This document shows positions 23,895 through 32,689 of a stretch of DNA of 64,000 nt, piece after piece. The stretch is from positions 496,001-560,000 of the forward strand of contig JAGTXZ010000005.1 in NCBI GenBank assembly GCA_018398575.1, given 5' to 3'. The translations under genes were made by a program, and so were the position numbers. The first letter of the stretch is position 1. Each line of letters begins with the position of its first letter. Source of the stretch: Ampelomyces quisqualis (Eukaryota; Ascomycota; Dothideomycetes; Pleosporales; Phaeosphaeriaceae). Under the pieces are notes generated by a model. The model had not been told where the DNA came from. It worked only from the letters and a program-made list of their open reading frames with translations, and did not search any database.

Positions 23895-24553
23895 TCTATT
23901 AGATCTAATAGTAGACTGTTGCTGCTACTAGTAGAACGTTTTTAACTATCTAAATCTCTAGGTACAGACACTAACGTACTACCTAGTTATCCTCTGTTTT
24001 AGCTCTGCCTGCTATAAGTACCTGCCTTCTACTCTACTAACTAATTAGCCCTTAATACTATTATAACATCTACTAGCTAAGTAACTACACTAGTTAACCT
24101 AGCTATACTTCTTCTAAGCAACCTAACCTTCTTAGCTATTGTCCTAACCTTCTTAGCTAGCTTCTTTCTCTAGTAATAAGTACTAACTAACAAGTTAGTG
24201 TTATTTATATTAGCTACTTGTGCAGTGCCTACTTATACAACAGTAGCTAACTAAAACGCTACCTTCTTAATAGCAGCCTCTTACTCTAATACTACCTTAT
24301 TAGACTTATCTCTACCTAAGGCAGTAAACCTGCAGTTAAGAGCCTTAAAGAGGCTATTATACTTCTAGCCTGTATATAAGAAAACTAAGTAACACTTCTT
24401 ATTTAAGAGTGTGCAATAAGTACACTTCTTAGATATATCTAAATAGAATCTAAACTTAATATTAAAATAGCTGCAGGTAAAAGCCCTTGTAGCCTACAGG
24501 TAAATAACCTAATAGGCTAGAGAATAAGCTTTAGAAGGGATAGGAATAGGCAT
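23895..24553 (-). pseudogene. Antisense accessory ORF, copy B
   Basis: ATG at 24553, conserved with copy A along its length. The cysteine group is kept (KKCTYC) and stops again sit at Gln/Trp-type positions. An 8-codon in-frame deletion near the C-terminal end distinguishes it from copy A. Differences are otherwise nearly all transitions. Confidence 0.62.
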
Positions 24554-24878
24554 TGTGTGTATCTGCAGAAACAATTAGCTAACAATTAAATTAAGAGAGC
24601 AGTTAGATAGCTATAGGTATATAAATATATAGAGAAAGAGTATAGAAAAGTAGTATACTAGAGGGCTAGCCTTATATATATACTTAAAAAGCTTAAGGTA
24701 AAGTTAAGAACTTTAAACGCGCTAGCGCGCAGATTAAAACAATAACAAATAGCTATATTATGTTATTTTAAAATAAACTTAAGGTAAATATAAGTTTATA
24801 ACAATTTAGAAAAGTATCTAAAACAACACTAATATAGACCTAATTAATAGAAACTATTAATTTTAAGAAGAAAGGTAA

Positions 24879-25177
24879 TGTAACAAGCACATGCAAATAC
24901 ATATTATATCTAATACCTTATAAAGGCTTAGTAACAGATTATATAGAAAGCTAGCAGATTAGGACTAAAAGCGCTTTAATAGCGCTCTAACTTAGCTACT
25001 ACGCCTACTATAAATATAAGCCTATAGCATAGATAGAGGATAAGTTTCTTTTGTCTTTTTGTACAAGACCTATAGGTATATAGCTAATCTAGAATCTCTA
25101 ATACAACACGCACTCCTATATGCCTCTAATACGTATCTAATTTAATCTTAATAGCTGTACCTACCTGCGTTGTTACA
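24879..25177 (+). repeat. LTR 4, right end of the array
   Basis: 299 bp, starts TGTAACAAGC and ends TTGTTACA. The 5 bp to its right are CTAAT, which equals the left flank CCAAC after two C-to-T changes: a possible RIP-altered target-site duplication around the whole array. Confidence 0.93.
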
Positions 25178-25774
25178 CTAATAATAGAACACGTGTATAC
25201 CTACATCTCTAGCTATAACAGTCTCTTAGTCTAATTTTTTAAATAAAGCTGTCTAGCCTAGAGATAGGTTAATACTGTAAGCAAGCCCAAAATCTTGTAT
25301 ATTCTGTATCGTATCGCATACTATACTAAAGCAATACAGTACAATGTATTTTAATACTAACTATAAACAGATAAGCTTGCTCCCTCTAGATAGGTTAGGG
25401 TTACATGCTACCCATGTATCTGTCTGTGCACCCCCTGTTAGATACATTCGCTTGTAACCAAATATCTTAAGGCTGTATATTCTGTATTGTATTGTAGCTG
25501 TATCGATACTGTATTATAAGAGCCTAGCTCTAGTCTAGCCAGAGTAATGTTAAGATTAGCGGGCAGCCTATGCAGACTCTCTCTGCTAGCGCTAAGTAGC
25601 CAGGGCTAAAGTATTTACATGTTCTGAAGCTCATTCGTGGTCCCACGAACAAAACTCTTAGTAAATTTCTATCTTTATTATGTATATATATTATTAGATA
25701 CTTTTTAGAATAAGCTTAAGAGTTTACAGCTTTGTTACAGCTCCTAGTAGCAGAATAGTAGCACATAACGATAG
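25178..25774. other. AT-rich right border of the retroelement island
   Basis: No gene. Contains a fragment near 25413-25435 (CTGTGCACCCCCTGTTAGATAC) similar to the distal end of the dispersed repeat at 32040, two related TATTCTGTATYGTAT stretches (about 25300 and 25475), and a 7-bp hairpin TTCGTGG-TC-CCACGAA at 25634-25649. Confidence 0.4.
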
Positions 25775-27128
25775 TATGTCTTACACGTAATCCTAGCACT
25801 GCTTGACATAACACTAACCCTTGTAGTAACAGACAACGTCTATAACCTTACTCGTCGCAAAAGGTTCACTGCGAGCCAACACTTGGCCAACGACTGTGCC
25901 GATTCCCTCTGCAAAAGCCAACTCCAGCAGGACCTTGGTACCCATTCTTTTGGCTTCTCCTATAACGCTGCTGTGACGATTGGTGGCGAGGACTTTGAAC
26001 TTAACATTGACACGGGCAGCCATGTTACCTGGGTCGCAACAACAGATTTTACCTGCTATAATGATATTGGTAATGCTGTACTACAGAAGAAATGCCGATC
26101 AGGACCCTTATTCAACCATCATAAACCAGCATTTAAGGTTATGGGCAAAGACGACCTAATTGGGTACGGAGATGGCTCGTTCGCGTCTGGGGAGAAGGGG
26201 AAAGTTAAATTTGGAATTGGAGGCGTTAATGTCATGCAGACAATTATCGCTGCGAACCAAGTATCTGCTAAGAACGATGGAGTATGTAGTGGGGTACTAG
26301 GTCTATCGTATCCTACTGAGATGGCGTTGGGTCAAAAGGAAGAGAAATCTACTAGTGTATTGTATACACTGTAAGTTCCTTTTCTCCTACTGCTCACTAT
26401 CTTTAAAGGTAGTCAAACTAACACAGAGGTAAAATATCAGGTTCCAGAGTACTACTTTACCCCCTATTGTCTCTCTTGCGCGTAATCGGTTTTCTATTCA
26501 CGACCCTACAAGAGCAGCAGGCATCCTTGCTTTTGGCGGCATCCCTAGCATCTCTACCAACAACGACTGGGTCCAAACGCCTATTGTACCTCACACATCA
26601 GGTATAGGCCAGTACAACATCAACATTGACGGGATCGCTATTATGCCTCCTCGCAGACCAAATCGCAAATCTCCTGCTAAGCAGGGGAGAGAAAACGATG
26701 GCTTATACATAGATTCCAGCCTCACAATGCTCATCGACTCTGGCGCAACAGGTATATCCTTACCCTTCAAAATCGTCTCATACATCGCCTCTCTGTTCAA
26801 CCCCCCTGCGCGCTACGACAAGCCCGCCAACCTATACAGAGTGCTCTGCCACGCCCTCGCTCCGCAGGTCGGCTTCAAGATAGCTGGCACAACGTACTTC
26901 ATCTCCAAAGACGACCTGATCCTCCGAGACTATAAAGAGGGAGGGAATGAATGCTACGTTTCGATTCGCCCCTCCAACCACGGATTCTTCATCCCAGGCC
27001 AGCCGTGGTTGAAAAACGTGCTTGTTACGTTTGACATGCGCAACGCAGCATGGACGCGAAGCGCTCGCGCCAACAGCGACAGCACATACCTAGGGCAGGT
27101 GAGGATTGCATCCAGAGAGAAATACTAG
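25775..27128 (+). CDS. Pepsin-like aspartic protease, 5' end eroded
   Basis: Two exons, about 25775-26370 and 26441-27128, with a 70 bp GTAAGT-AG intron containing ACTAAC. Both catalytic motifs of the A1 family are present: IDTGSHVTWV and LIDSGATGISLP. The flap-region YGDGS, GVLGLSYP and GILAFGGIPSI blocks are also readable, in the usual order. The frame is open upstream to a TAG at 25772 but contains no ATG before the conserved part; the hydrophobic stretch before NLTRRKRF looks like the remains of a signal peptide and propeptide. At the edge of the RIP block the start codon may have been lost, or lies in an exon I cannot find. If functional, a secreted or vacuolar endopeptidase. Start is uncertain. 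Confidence 0.75.
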
Positions 27129-28228
27129 CTAGTGTGTTGTTCAGAGCTAGCGCATTCGAAGCTGCGGTAAGACGTCAACACAAGATTGAATTCCGACGCA
27201 AAAATACCCTCCTGTTCCAAGTTCAGCAATTTGTCCACCAAAATCCTCGCCCATGACCCTCGTCTTACTTCCTCCACCCTCCATCCTCCATCCTCCATCC
27301 TCTACTACATACCGCGCTACAGCGCTACGCAGCAACGTGCCAAATACTTCAACATCCAAAGTCGAATAGTCGCTCCATGCAAATCAACCCCCCCCCCCCA
27401 TTCCCATCAAATAGCCCCACGAACAAAGTGGGCTGGACGCGTCGGCAAAGGAAGTAGGGATGTAATTACTGTCATGTTAATGCTGGGTGAGACGTGAGAT
27501 GGGGAAGTTGGGAAGATCGTGGCTATGGAGAGATGGTTTTGGCGTTGGAAAAGCTTGTTTGATCATCTGCTGGTAGCAGTGAAGGGGGGAGCGCATGTGC
27601 TTGAATAGTCCTCACAAGAGTCGCGTCATTATCACGTGGCAGAACAAAAGACAATTTTGAGTGGGTAAATCCCGGGTCTTTGCATGCCTTTTGCTCAAGG
27701 TCATGGTCAGATCCTGACGGATACGAGTCTTGACTAACTAATCATCCCTAGAGGTAGAAGTGAACTGTAGATATCCCTTGCCTTGGTTGCAAACAAAAAT
27801 AACTCCGTCCCATATGCCGCTTGCACTCGCTTTCCATCATATATATCAATTTGATGAGGTGCTTCATCAATACAGTTGGTTTCGTCCGCCCAATGCAAAC
27901 AAGAATCCGTGTATTGTTCAAGCACGGAGGACAAGACCCTGAAACGTAACAAAGGAGAGATACCAATCGACAGCGTAGAGGCGGAAAGGTATGATGCTGG
28001 CTTGGATCGTATAGTGGAGAGTACAGGTAAAGAGTTGAGAGGAGACAAGGAAAATGGTATCTCTAAAGCTACAGTCTGGATGAGATGAGGGTATTGTTGG
28101 TTCCGATGGTTGAAAATTGGGGCGGGATTCTTGCTTCCCATAAACTGGGGTTTTTTTTGAAAGGTCAATGCAAAGGAAACAAGGAAAGGGATGATAAAGT
28201 GTCAAGACTACAAGTGGTAGATCAAAGT
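27129..28228. other. Intergenic between aspartic protease and kinase genes
   Basis: 3' flanks of two convergent genes. It includes a short CCATCCT tandem run (about 27272-27303) and a 12-C run (27388-27399). A 144-codon minus-strand frame at 27734-28168 shows no family features and probably lies in the kinase 3' UTR. Confidence 0.4.
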
Positions 28229-30130
28229 CTACCACACCCACTCAAGGTCGCCAATGTCATCGTTGGCCTGAACCTGACTGGAATGTTGGCGCCAATCTTT
28301 GCTCTTGTACCAATTGTCCACTTTCTGTTCCCAGCCAGAATGAGTCGGGGTCTTGACTTGATTCTCAGGCTGTGCTGGGCCCCAGTGGGTTGGTCGCCTC
28401 CAGGTTCCAGTCCGGCTCCGCTTTCTGGAGGAGTTGGGAAGGGATTGAGCCTGTTTCGGAGACTTGGGCTTGGATGGAGTCATTGGAATTGCCTGAACAG
28501 CAGGGCCGCGCCTACGGTCTCCAAGGGCAGCCCACTTGTCAGCGGCTGATGGCCTAGATGGTGGTGAGGGTCGGCCGGTCTGGTGCTCCTCGAATACGAA
28601 GCCCGTGTTCTCGCTGACGTGCTCGACAGTGCGGCGATTCTTGGGCGAGCGGCTCCTGCTGTTGTTGATCATGGCAGGGTTCTTGAGTTCAGAAAGACCG
28701 CCGCGAGGGGTGGAGACGCCAGAGCCAGCTTCGGAAACGACCTTCTTGACCTGCTTTTCAGCCGGCAGGGGAGTGTAGCTGTTCTCGAGCTCGGCAAGGA
28801 ACTGCGCATCATCGTCCTCCTCGTCCCACAGGTCGCTCCAGCTCTTAGAGAAGACATCCCGCTTCTTGCCGAAGACAGATGCCATGCTGTTGAAGGGCTT
28901 AGCTGGGAGCGAGCCAGAGATGGGCATCGGCCGGGATCGCGTGACATTGAGCGAATCCGGTCGCATGACGTCAGACGAACTGAAAGATAAGCCCAAACCC
29001 GAGTCCACAAAAGACACGCCAGACGCAGTGTCAGGCTTGACAGCGTAGGAGTAGCCAGGATACTCGTCTTCAGCGTAGATCTCCGTGTCCGGGATAGCGG
29101 ACAGCTGGCGGATTGGCTGCGGTGGGGACATGGCAAGTGCCTTGGCCCAAGGGAACGAGCCACCGTTGTCAAGTTGAGGAGTGCTGACGGACGGTGTCCG
29201 GAGTGGCTCACGGTTGGCGCCCACCTGGATCACGTCGCGTTCTTCGGTACAGAACTCGTCGAGGCTTTCATCGTCGGTGGTGAAAGTAATAGCACGAGCC
29301 AGAGCGTCCTTGACAGCAGTGAGGTCACGCTTCTCAGGGTCGATAGCTAAGCAGTGCCTGATGACCTCGAATGTGTCTTGCGACATGTTGGGAAACACAT
29401 CGAAGAGAGACTGGCGGTCGAGAGCAAAGTCGGCGTACAGAGGATCAGACGTGGCAGGGACGGCAAAGGGATTGCGCTGGAACAAGATGTTGAGCAGCAC
29501 GATTCCAATGGCCCAGATGTCGGCCTTGGCAGTCGAGTAGCCAGCGTTGGAGGGATCGTACTGCTCAGGAGCCATGTATCGATCACTGCCCACGGCGACC
29601 TCCCAAGACCAGGAGTCGGATGTGGCGAGGCCAAAGTCGCCCAGCTTCATCGTACCTGACTGGGTGAGAAAGATGTTCTCAGGCTTGATGTCGCGATGAT
29701 AGATGCCCTTGGAGTGAATGAAGTCTACGGCGTTGACCAGCTGCATCATGAAGTCACGAACGTGCTCCGTCTCCAAAGGACCCTTGTCAAGGCGGATGGC
29801 TTCGTAGAGGTCGCCATTGGAGCAGAACTCGAGGACCAGGTAAATGTGATTCTGGGTCTCGAAGGACTGAAGCAGGTTGACAACGTGGTCATGGGAGCCA
29901 AGGCGCAGATGAACACCGAGCTCTTCGGAGCGCTCATCGACGGCGAAGGCAGAAGGACAGTTGACGGCAGCAGTAGACTTGGTAATGACCTTGATGGCAA
30001 CGTTGTCGTCGGTTACCAAGTCCTTGGCCTGGAAGACCATGCCAAAGGAGCCATGGTTGAGAGGAGAGATGGTCTCGTATCGTCCATGCAGTACAGCGCC
30101 TTCGTAAAGCTGGTTGCGCATGCACTCCAT
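28229..30130 (-). CDS. Serine/threonine protein kinase, KSP1/Ran1-like
   Basis: Intronless, 633 aa from the ATG at 30130; the frame is open further upstream but only through a non-ATG codon. The kinase domain spans about residues 15-285: glycine loop NHGSFGMVF, catalytic lysine in VAIKVITK, catalytic loop HRDIKPEN (about 141), DFG (about 164) and APEQY. The C-terminal half is Ser/Pro-rich and disordered, with a conserved SWSDLWDEEDDDAQF patch near 455 and a terminal W-rich end (DIGDLEWVW). Kinase core and tail fit the Ran1/Pat1-Ksp1 group of fungal kinases, linked to meiosis control and nutrient/TOR signalling in yeasts. A role here is inference. Confidence 0.9.
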   Translation of the reverse strand: MECMRNQLYEGAVLHGRYETISPLNHGSFGMVFQAKDLVTDDNVAIKVITKSTAAVNCPSAFAVDERSEELGVHLRLGSHDHVVNLLQSFETQNHIYLVLEFCSNGDLYEAIRLDKGPLETEHVRDFMMQLVNAVDFIHSKGIYHRDIKPENIFLTQSGTMKLGDFGLATSDSWSWEVAVGSDRYMAPEQYDPSNAGYSTAKADIWAIGIVLLNILFQRNPFAVPATSDPLYADFALDRQSLFDVFPNMSQDTFEVIRHCLAIDPEKRDLTAVKDALARAITFTTDDESLDEFCTEERDVIQVGANREPLRTPSVSTPQLDNGGSFPWAKALAMSPPQPIRQLSAIPDTEIYAEDEYPGYSYAVKPDTASGVSFVDSGLGLSFSSSDVMRPDSLNVTRSRPMPISGSLPAKPFNSMASVFGKKRDVFSKSWSDLWDEEDDDAQFLAELENSYTPLPAEKQVKKVVSEAGSGVSTPRGGLSELKNPAMINNSRSRSPKNRRTVEHVSENTGFVFEEHQTGRPSPPSRPSAADKWAALGDRRRGPAVQAIPMTPSKPKSPKQAQSLPNSSRKRSRTGTWRRPTHWGPAQPENQVKTPTHSGWEQKVDNWYKSKDWRQHSSQVQANDDIGDLEWVW

Positions 30131-31727
30131 AAGGGAAGAATGGAGGGGTCGGTTGGGAAGCGGCCGAGGAGGACTCCAAGGGTCTACCGATGGCTGATGG
30201 CTCGAGGCCTGAGTAAAAAGGAAGCTGGCTGGGAAAACAAATGCAAACTCGAAATGTGAAGCTGGAGTCGTAATCAAACCGTGGGAAGACGGCCGTCGAC
30301 CCAAAAGCGATGCGCTATCGGACTTTTAGGTGGCGTGAAGTTGGAAAGATATCAATAAATGTTTTATGGTGTCCGGTGCGGAATGGGACGGAAGCACGGA
30401 CTGAAGTCGTTACGGGAGGAAGAGGACCGAAGAGACTGAAAGCAGCGCGATGTCGTCGGTGATATGCACAAGGGGTCCGTCGACGGTAAAAGACAAGGAA
30501 ACAATCAAGAGAGTGTGGTTCTCATTGGACGGTATTAAATGCGTGTAGATGGCTCGAGTCAACGAGCAATCCGAGGAGGTGTGGGTGGTGCGGAGTGGTA
30601 GAGGTCCGGGAGGGGAGGCTCGCTGCGTAAAAAGAGGTCGTAACACGTGGAAGAGCGTGGGAAGCAGACACGAGGTCGGTGTCTGGATGACGCGGTTGTC
30701 GGGTGAGTCAGGTGCACGGACCCAGCTAGCGATGACGCGGAAGGTGTCGAGATGGCGAGAGTGGACGGCTTTGGCTGGACGAGATGGTTGATGGATGGAG
30801 CATCAAACGTCTGGTCCAAGAAGCGGTGGTGTGACGCAGGTCGGTGGGTCAGTCCGAGAGGAGGTGATAAGGGGTGCGGGTACTCGGTAAACAGCAGCAA
30901 GCGCTCTCGATCACATCAATCAATGGCTGGCGTCGGGGGGTCGGATGGGCGGGGGAGTGGGCGGGGGAGTGGGCGGGTCGGTGTGTTGGTGAGGAGAGGG
31001 AGCCAAGGGAGCGCAGGCGTTGTTGTCGGTGCGGCGGTTGCGGAAGGAACGAGCGGAATGCGGCGAGGGTGAGGAGCAGGAGCGGACGGCAGGTGGTGGT
31101 GGCGGAGGTGAGGGGGGTGGAGAGAGAGCAACGCTGAGCTTGCGGACAAACGACGAAGAGGACACAGAATTGGGTCTATGTCACGGCGGCATCAGTACGG
31201 TTGGAGCGGTGGTGAGACGGCGAAGGGAGCGCGGCAGCTGGGGTGTATATGGGCGCCGGGCAGGGCACAGGCACGGGCGCAGCGAGTCCCCGGCCGCAAG
31301 CACGCAGCTGCCAGCACCAGCAGCACCGCACTGGCAGGCGGTGAGAAGGCGCCAGTCCGCATTGGGCGACACACATGATGCAGCCACGCCATGGGCACTA
31401 GGGCGGCGCCGCCCACAGTTTCCAGCACATTCTGTCCCAGTGCGCCCTCACCTGTGTCCGCCGTGATCAGCAGAGAGGCGGGAGTCGAGAGGCCAGAGAC
31501 GTCGCAGGCTGTGCACTAACTTGTGCAGAGGCCGCCTGGCTTCTATTGGCCGCACCTGAGGCTGGACATGTTCAGGGGCGGCGGGGCGCCAACATGGCAT
31601 GACAGGTGGTTCGACCAAACTCTGGTACGCCTGTACTCGGTATGTACCAGTCACCGTTACGGAGCAGAGATGGCTTGATACGGCAAGCGAGCGAAAATAC
31701 CGTATTTTCGTACAGTACGGTGCAGTG

Positions 31728-31844
31728 CAGTACAGTCAGTGCAGTCAGTACAGTCAGTGCAGTCAGTACAGTCAGTGCAGTCAGTACAGTCAGTGCAGTC
31801 AGTACAGTCAGTGCAGTCAGTACAGTCAGTGCAGTCAGTACAGT
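31728..31844 (+). repeat. Tandem repeat, alternating 9-mers (18-bp unit, 6.5 copies)
   Basis: Thirteen consecutive 9-mers alternating CAGTACAGT and CAGTGCAGT with no interruption. The 9-bp period keeps frames open on both strands, which creates spurious translations. Confidence 0.95.
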
Positions 31845-31884
31845 ACAGTACAATACAGTACAGTGACTTGCACATTCGCCTAGG

Positions 31885-32060
31885 CCTTATCAGGCAGGGG
31901 GTGATTCATTCGCATCTCTTCCCCCTGCTTTTTCAACAGCAGCACAGTGCCGTCACAACTGCTCTACCTCATCTGCTGCAAAAGGGCTAGGCGCTGGAGT
32001 GAGGACCGGATACTCGAAGAAAACACGGCAAATATCAGTCTGTGCGCACCCTGTTGATAC
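31885..32060 (+). repeat. Dispersed repeat, copy 3
   Basis: Contains TCAGGCAGGGGGTGATTCAT and CAACAGCAGCACAGTGCCGT, matching copy 1, and ends CTGTGCGCACCCTGTTGATAC, matching the distal end of copy 2. It lies directly after the 18-bp tandem array. Confidence 0.5.
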
Positions 32061-32067
32061 CGCACTT

Positions 32068-32119
32068 ACGGTACAGTACCGAGTACAGGTACGGTACAGT
32101 ACCGAGTATAGGTACGGTA
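32068..32119 (+). repeat. 23-bp tandem repeat, 2.3 copies
   Basis: Unit begins ACGGTACAGTACCGAGTA. The two full units differ at one base (CAGGT against TAGGT). Each unit contains the palindrome GGTAC. Confidence 0.9.
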
Positions 32120-32689
32120 TCTTTTACCGTACACTACGCGCCCATCTCTAGTCACCACTGTCCCATCAACGGCCGCATCGTGGCCTCTGTGCGTGCATGC
32201 TATGGACAGCCTCGCGCGAAAAGGAGGCTGTCTGCCCGTTCCTGAATCCTGTTGCTGTTTGTTGTCCGGTCTCGAGCGCTGTACCCACTTGTTCCTGGAT
32301 TCCTCCAGGGCGGTGTGGAGCGACAGCAAAGTCGCAAGAACAACACACGCTTTTGCCAGCCCCTGCAGCCTATGAGCACGCAAAGAAATACTGTAGTCGA
32401 CTCAAGGCGCAGCGGCAGGTGGGTATCTGGTGGGCCTGCGGAAGCTATCCGTGAATCTGCAGAAACCCGGCAATCAGATGGATGAACAACAACGCGATGC
32501 ATCGCCTTCACGTCCTTGTGTACACCAAGCACACAGTCTGCCAATACACCGCTACCTTTTTGACCTTCCTGGCTGCGCCAACCAGCGCCGACTCCACGCA
32601 CACCACATTGCAGTATCAGAGATTTCTCCGCTACCCAGTCACCCGCCCAACATCTTCGTACACCGCTCCTCACCGCTCGCGACATCAAC

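Larger units (their letters stand above)
23596..25177 (+). mobile_element. Short LTR element: LTR, antisense ORF, LTR, with no gag-pol
   Basis: LTRs 23596-23894 and 24879-25177 enclose only 984 bp, homologous to 22592-23595 of copy 2. Gag-pol is absent: LTR 3 runs straight into TCTATTAGATC, the start of the antisense-ORF segment. The purine-rich tract before LTR 4 (AAGAAGAAAGG) is kept, but any primer binding site following the LTR is gone. Either an internal deletion derivative or a small non-autonomous form, RIP-mutated like the rest. Confidence 0.85.
30131..32689. other. Long intergenic region with tandem and dispersed repeats
   Basis: Shared upstream region of the kinase (minus) and enolase-phosphatase (plus) genes, 2.6 kb. 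It holds a pyrimidine/purine-biased leader, an 18-bp tandem repeat, a copy of the dispersed repeat and a 23-bp tandem repeat. Many short frames are low-complexity translations of these repeats. No gene recognised. Confidence 0.5.

Noticed and set aside
25634..25649. Short hairpin TTCGTGG-TC-CCACGAA as a regulatory or terminal inverted repeat
   Set aside because: Only 7 bp with no second copy or mobile-element context nearby.
11030..25800. tRNA, rRNA, CRISPR or bacterial-type elements in the gene-free block
   Set aside because: The block is fully accounted for by LTR retrotransposon copies and their eroded flanks; no RNA gene pattern was seen.
30131..30304. N-terminal extension of the kinase by 58 residues
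   Set aside because: The frame is open, but the first codon would be TTG and the extension is compositionally like leader sequence; the first ATG is at 30130.
31572..31990. Repetitive frames (VLTALTVLTAL, CTDCTD, QSVQSV) that look like repeat proteins
   Set aside because: They are translations of the 18-bp tandem repeat, whose 9-bp unit leaves frames open on both strands.
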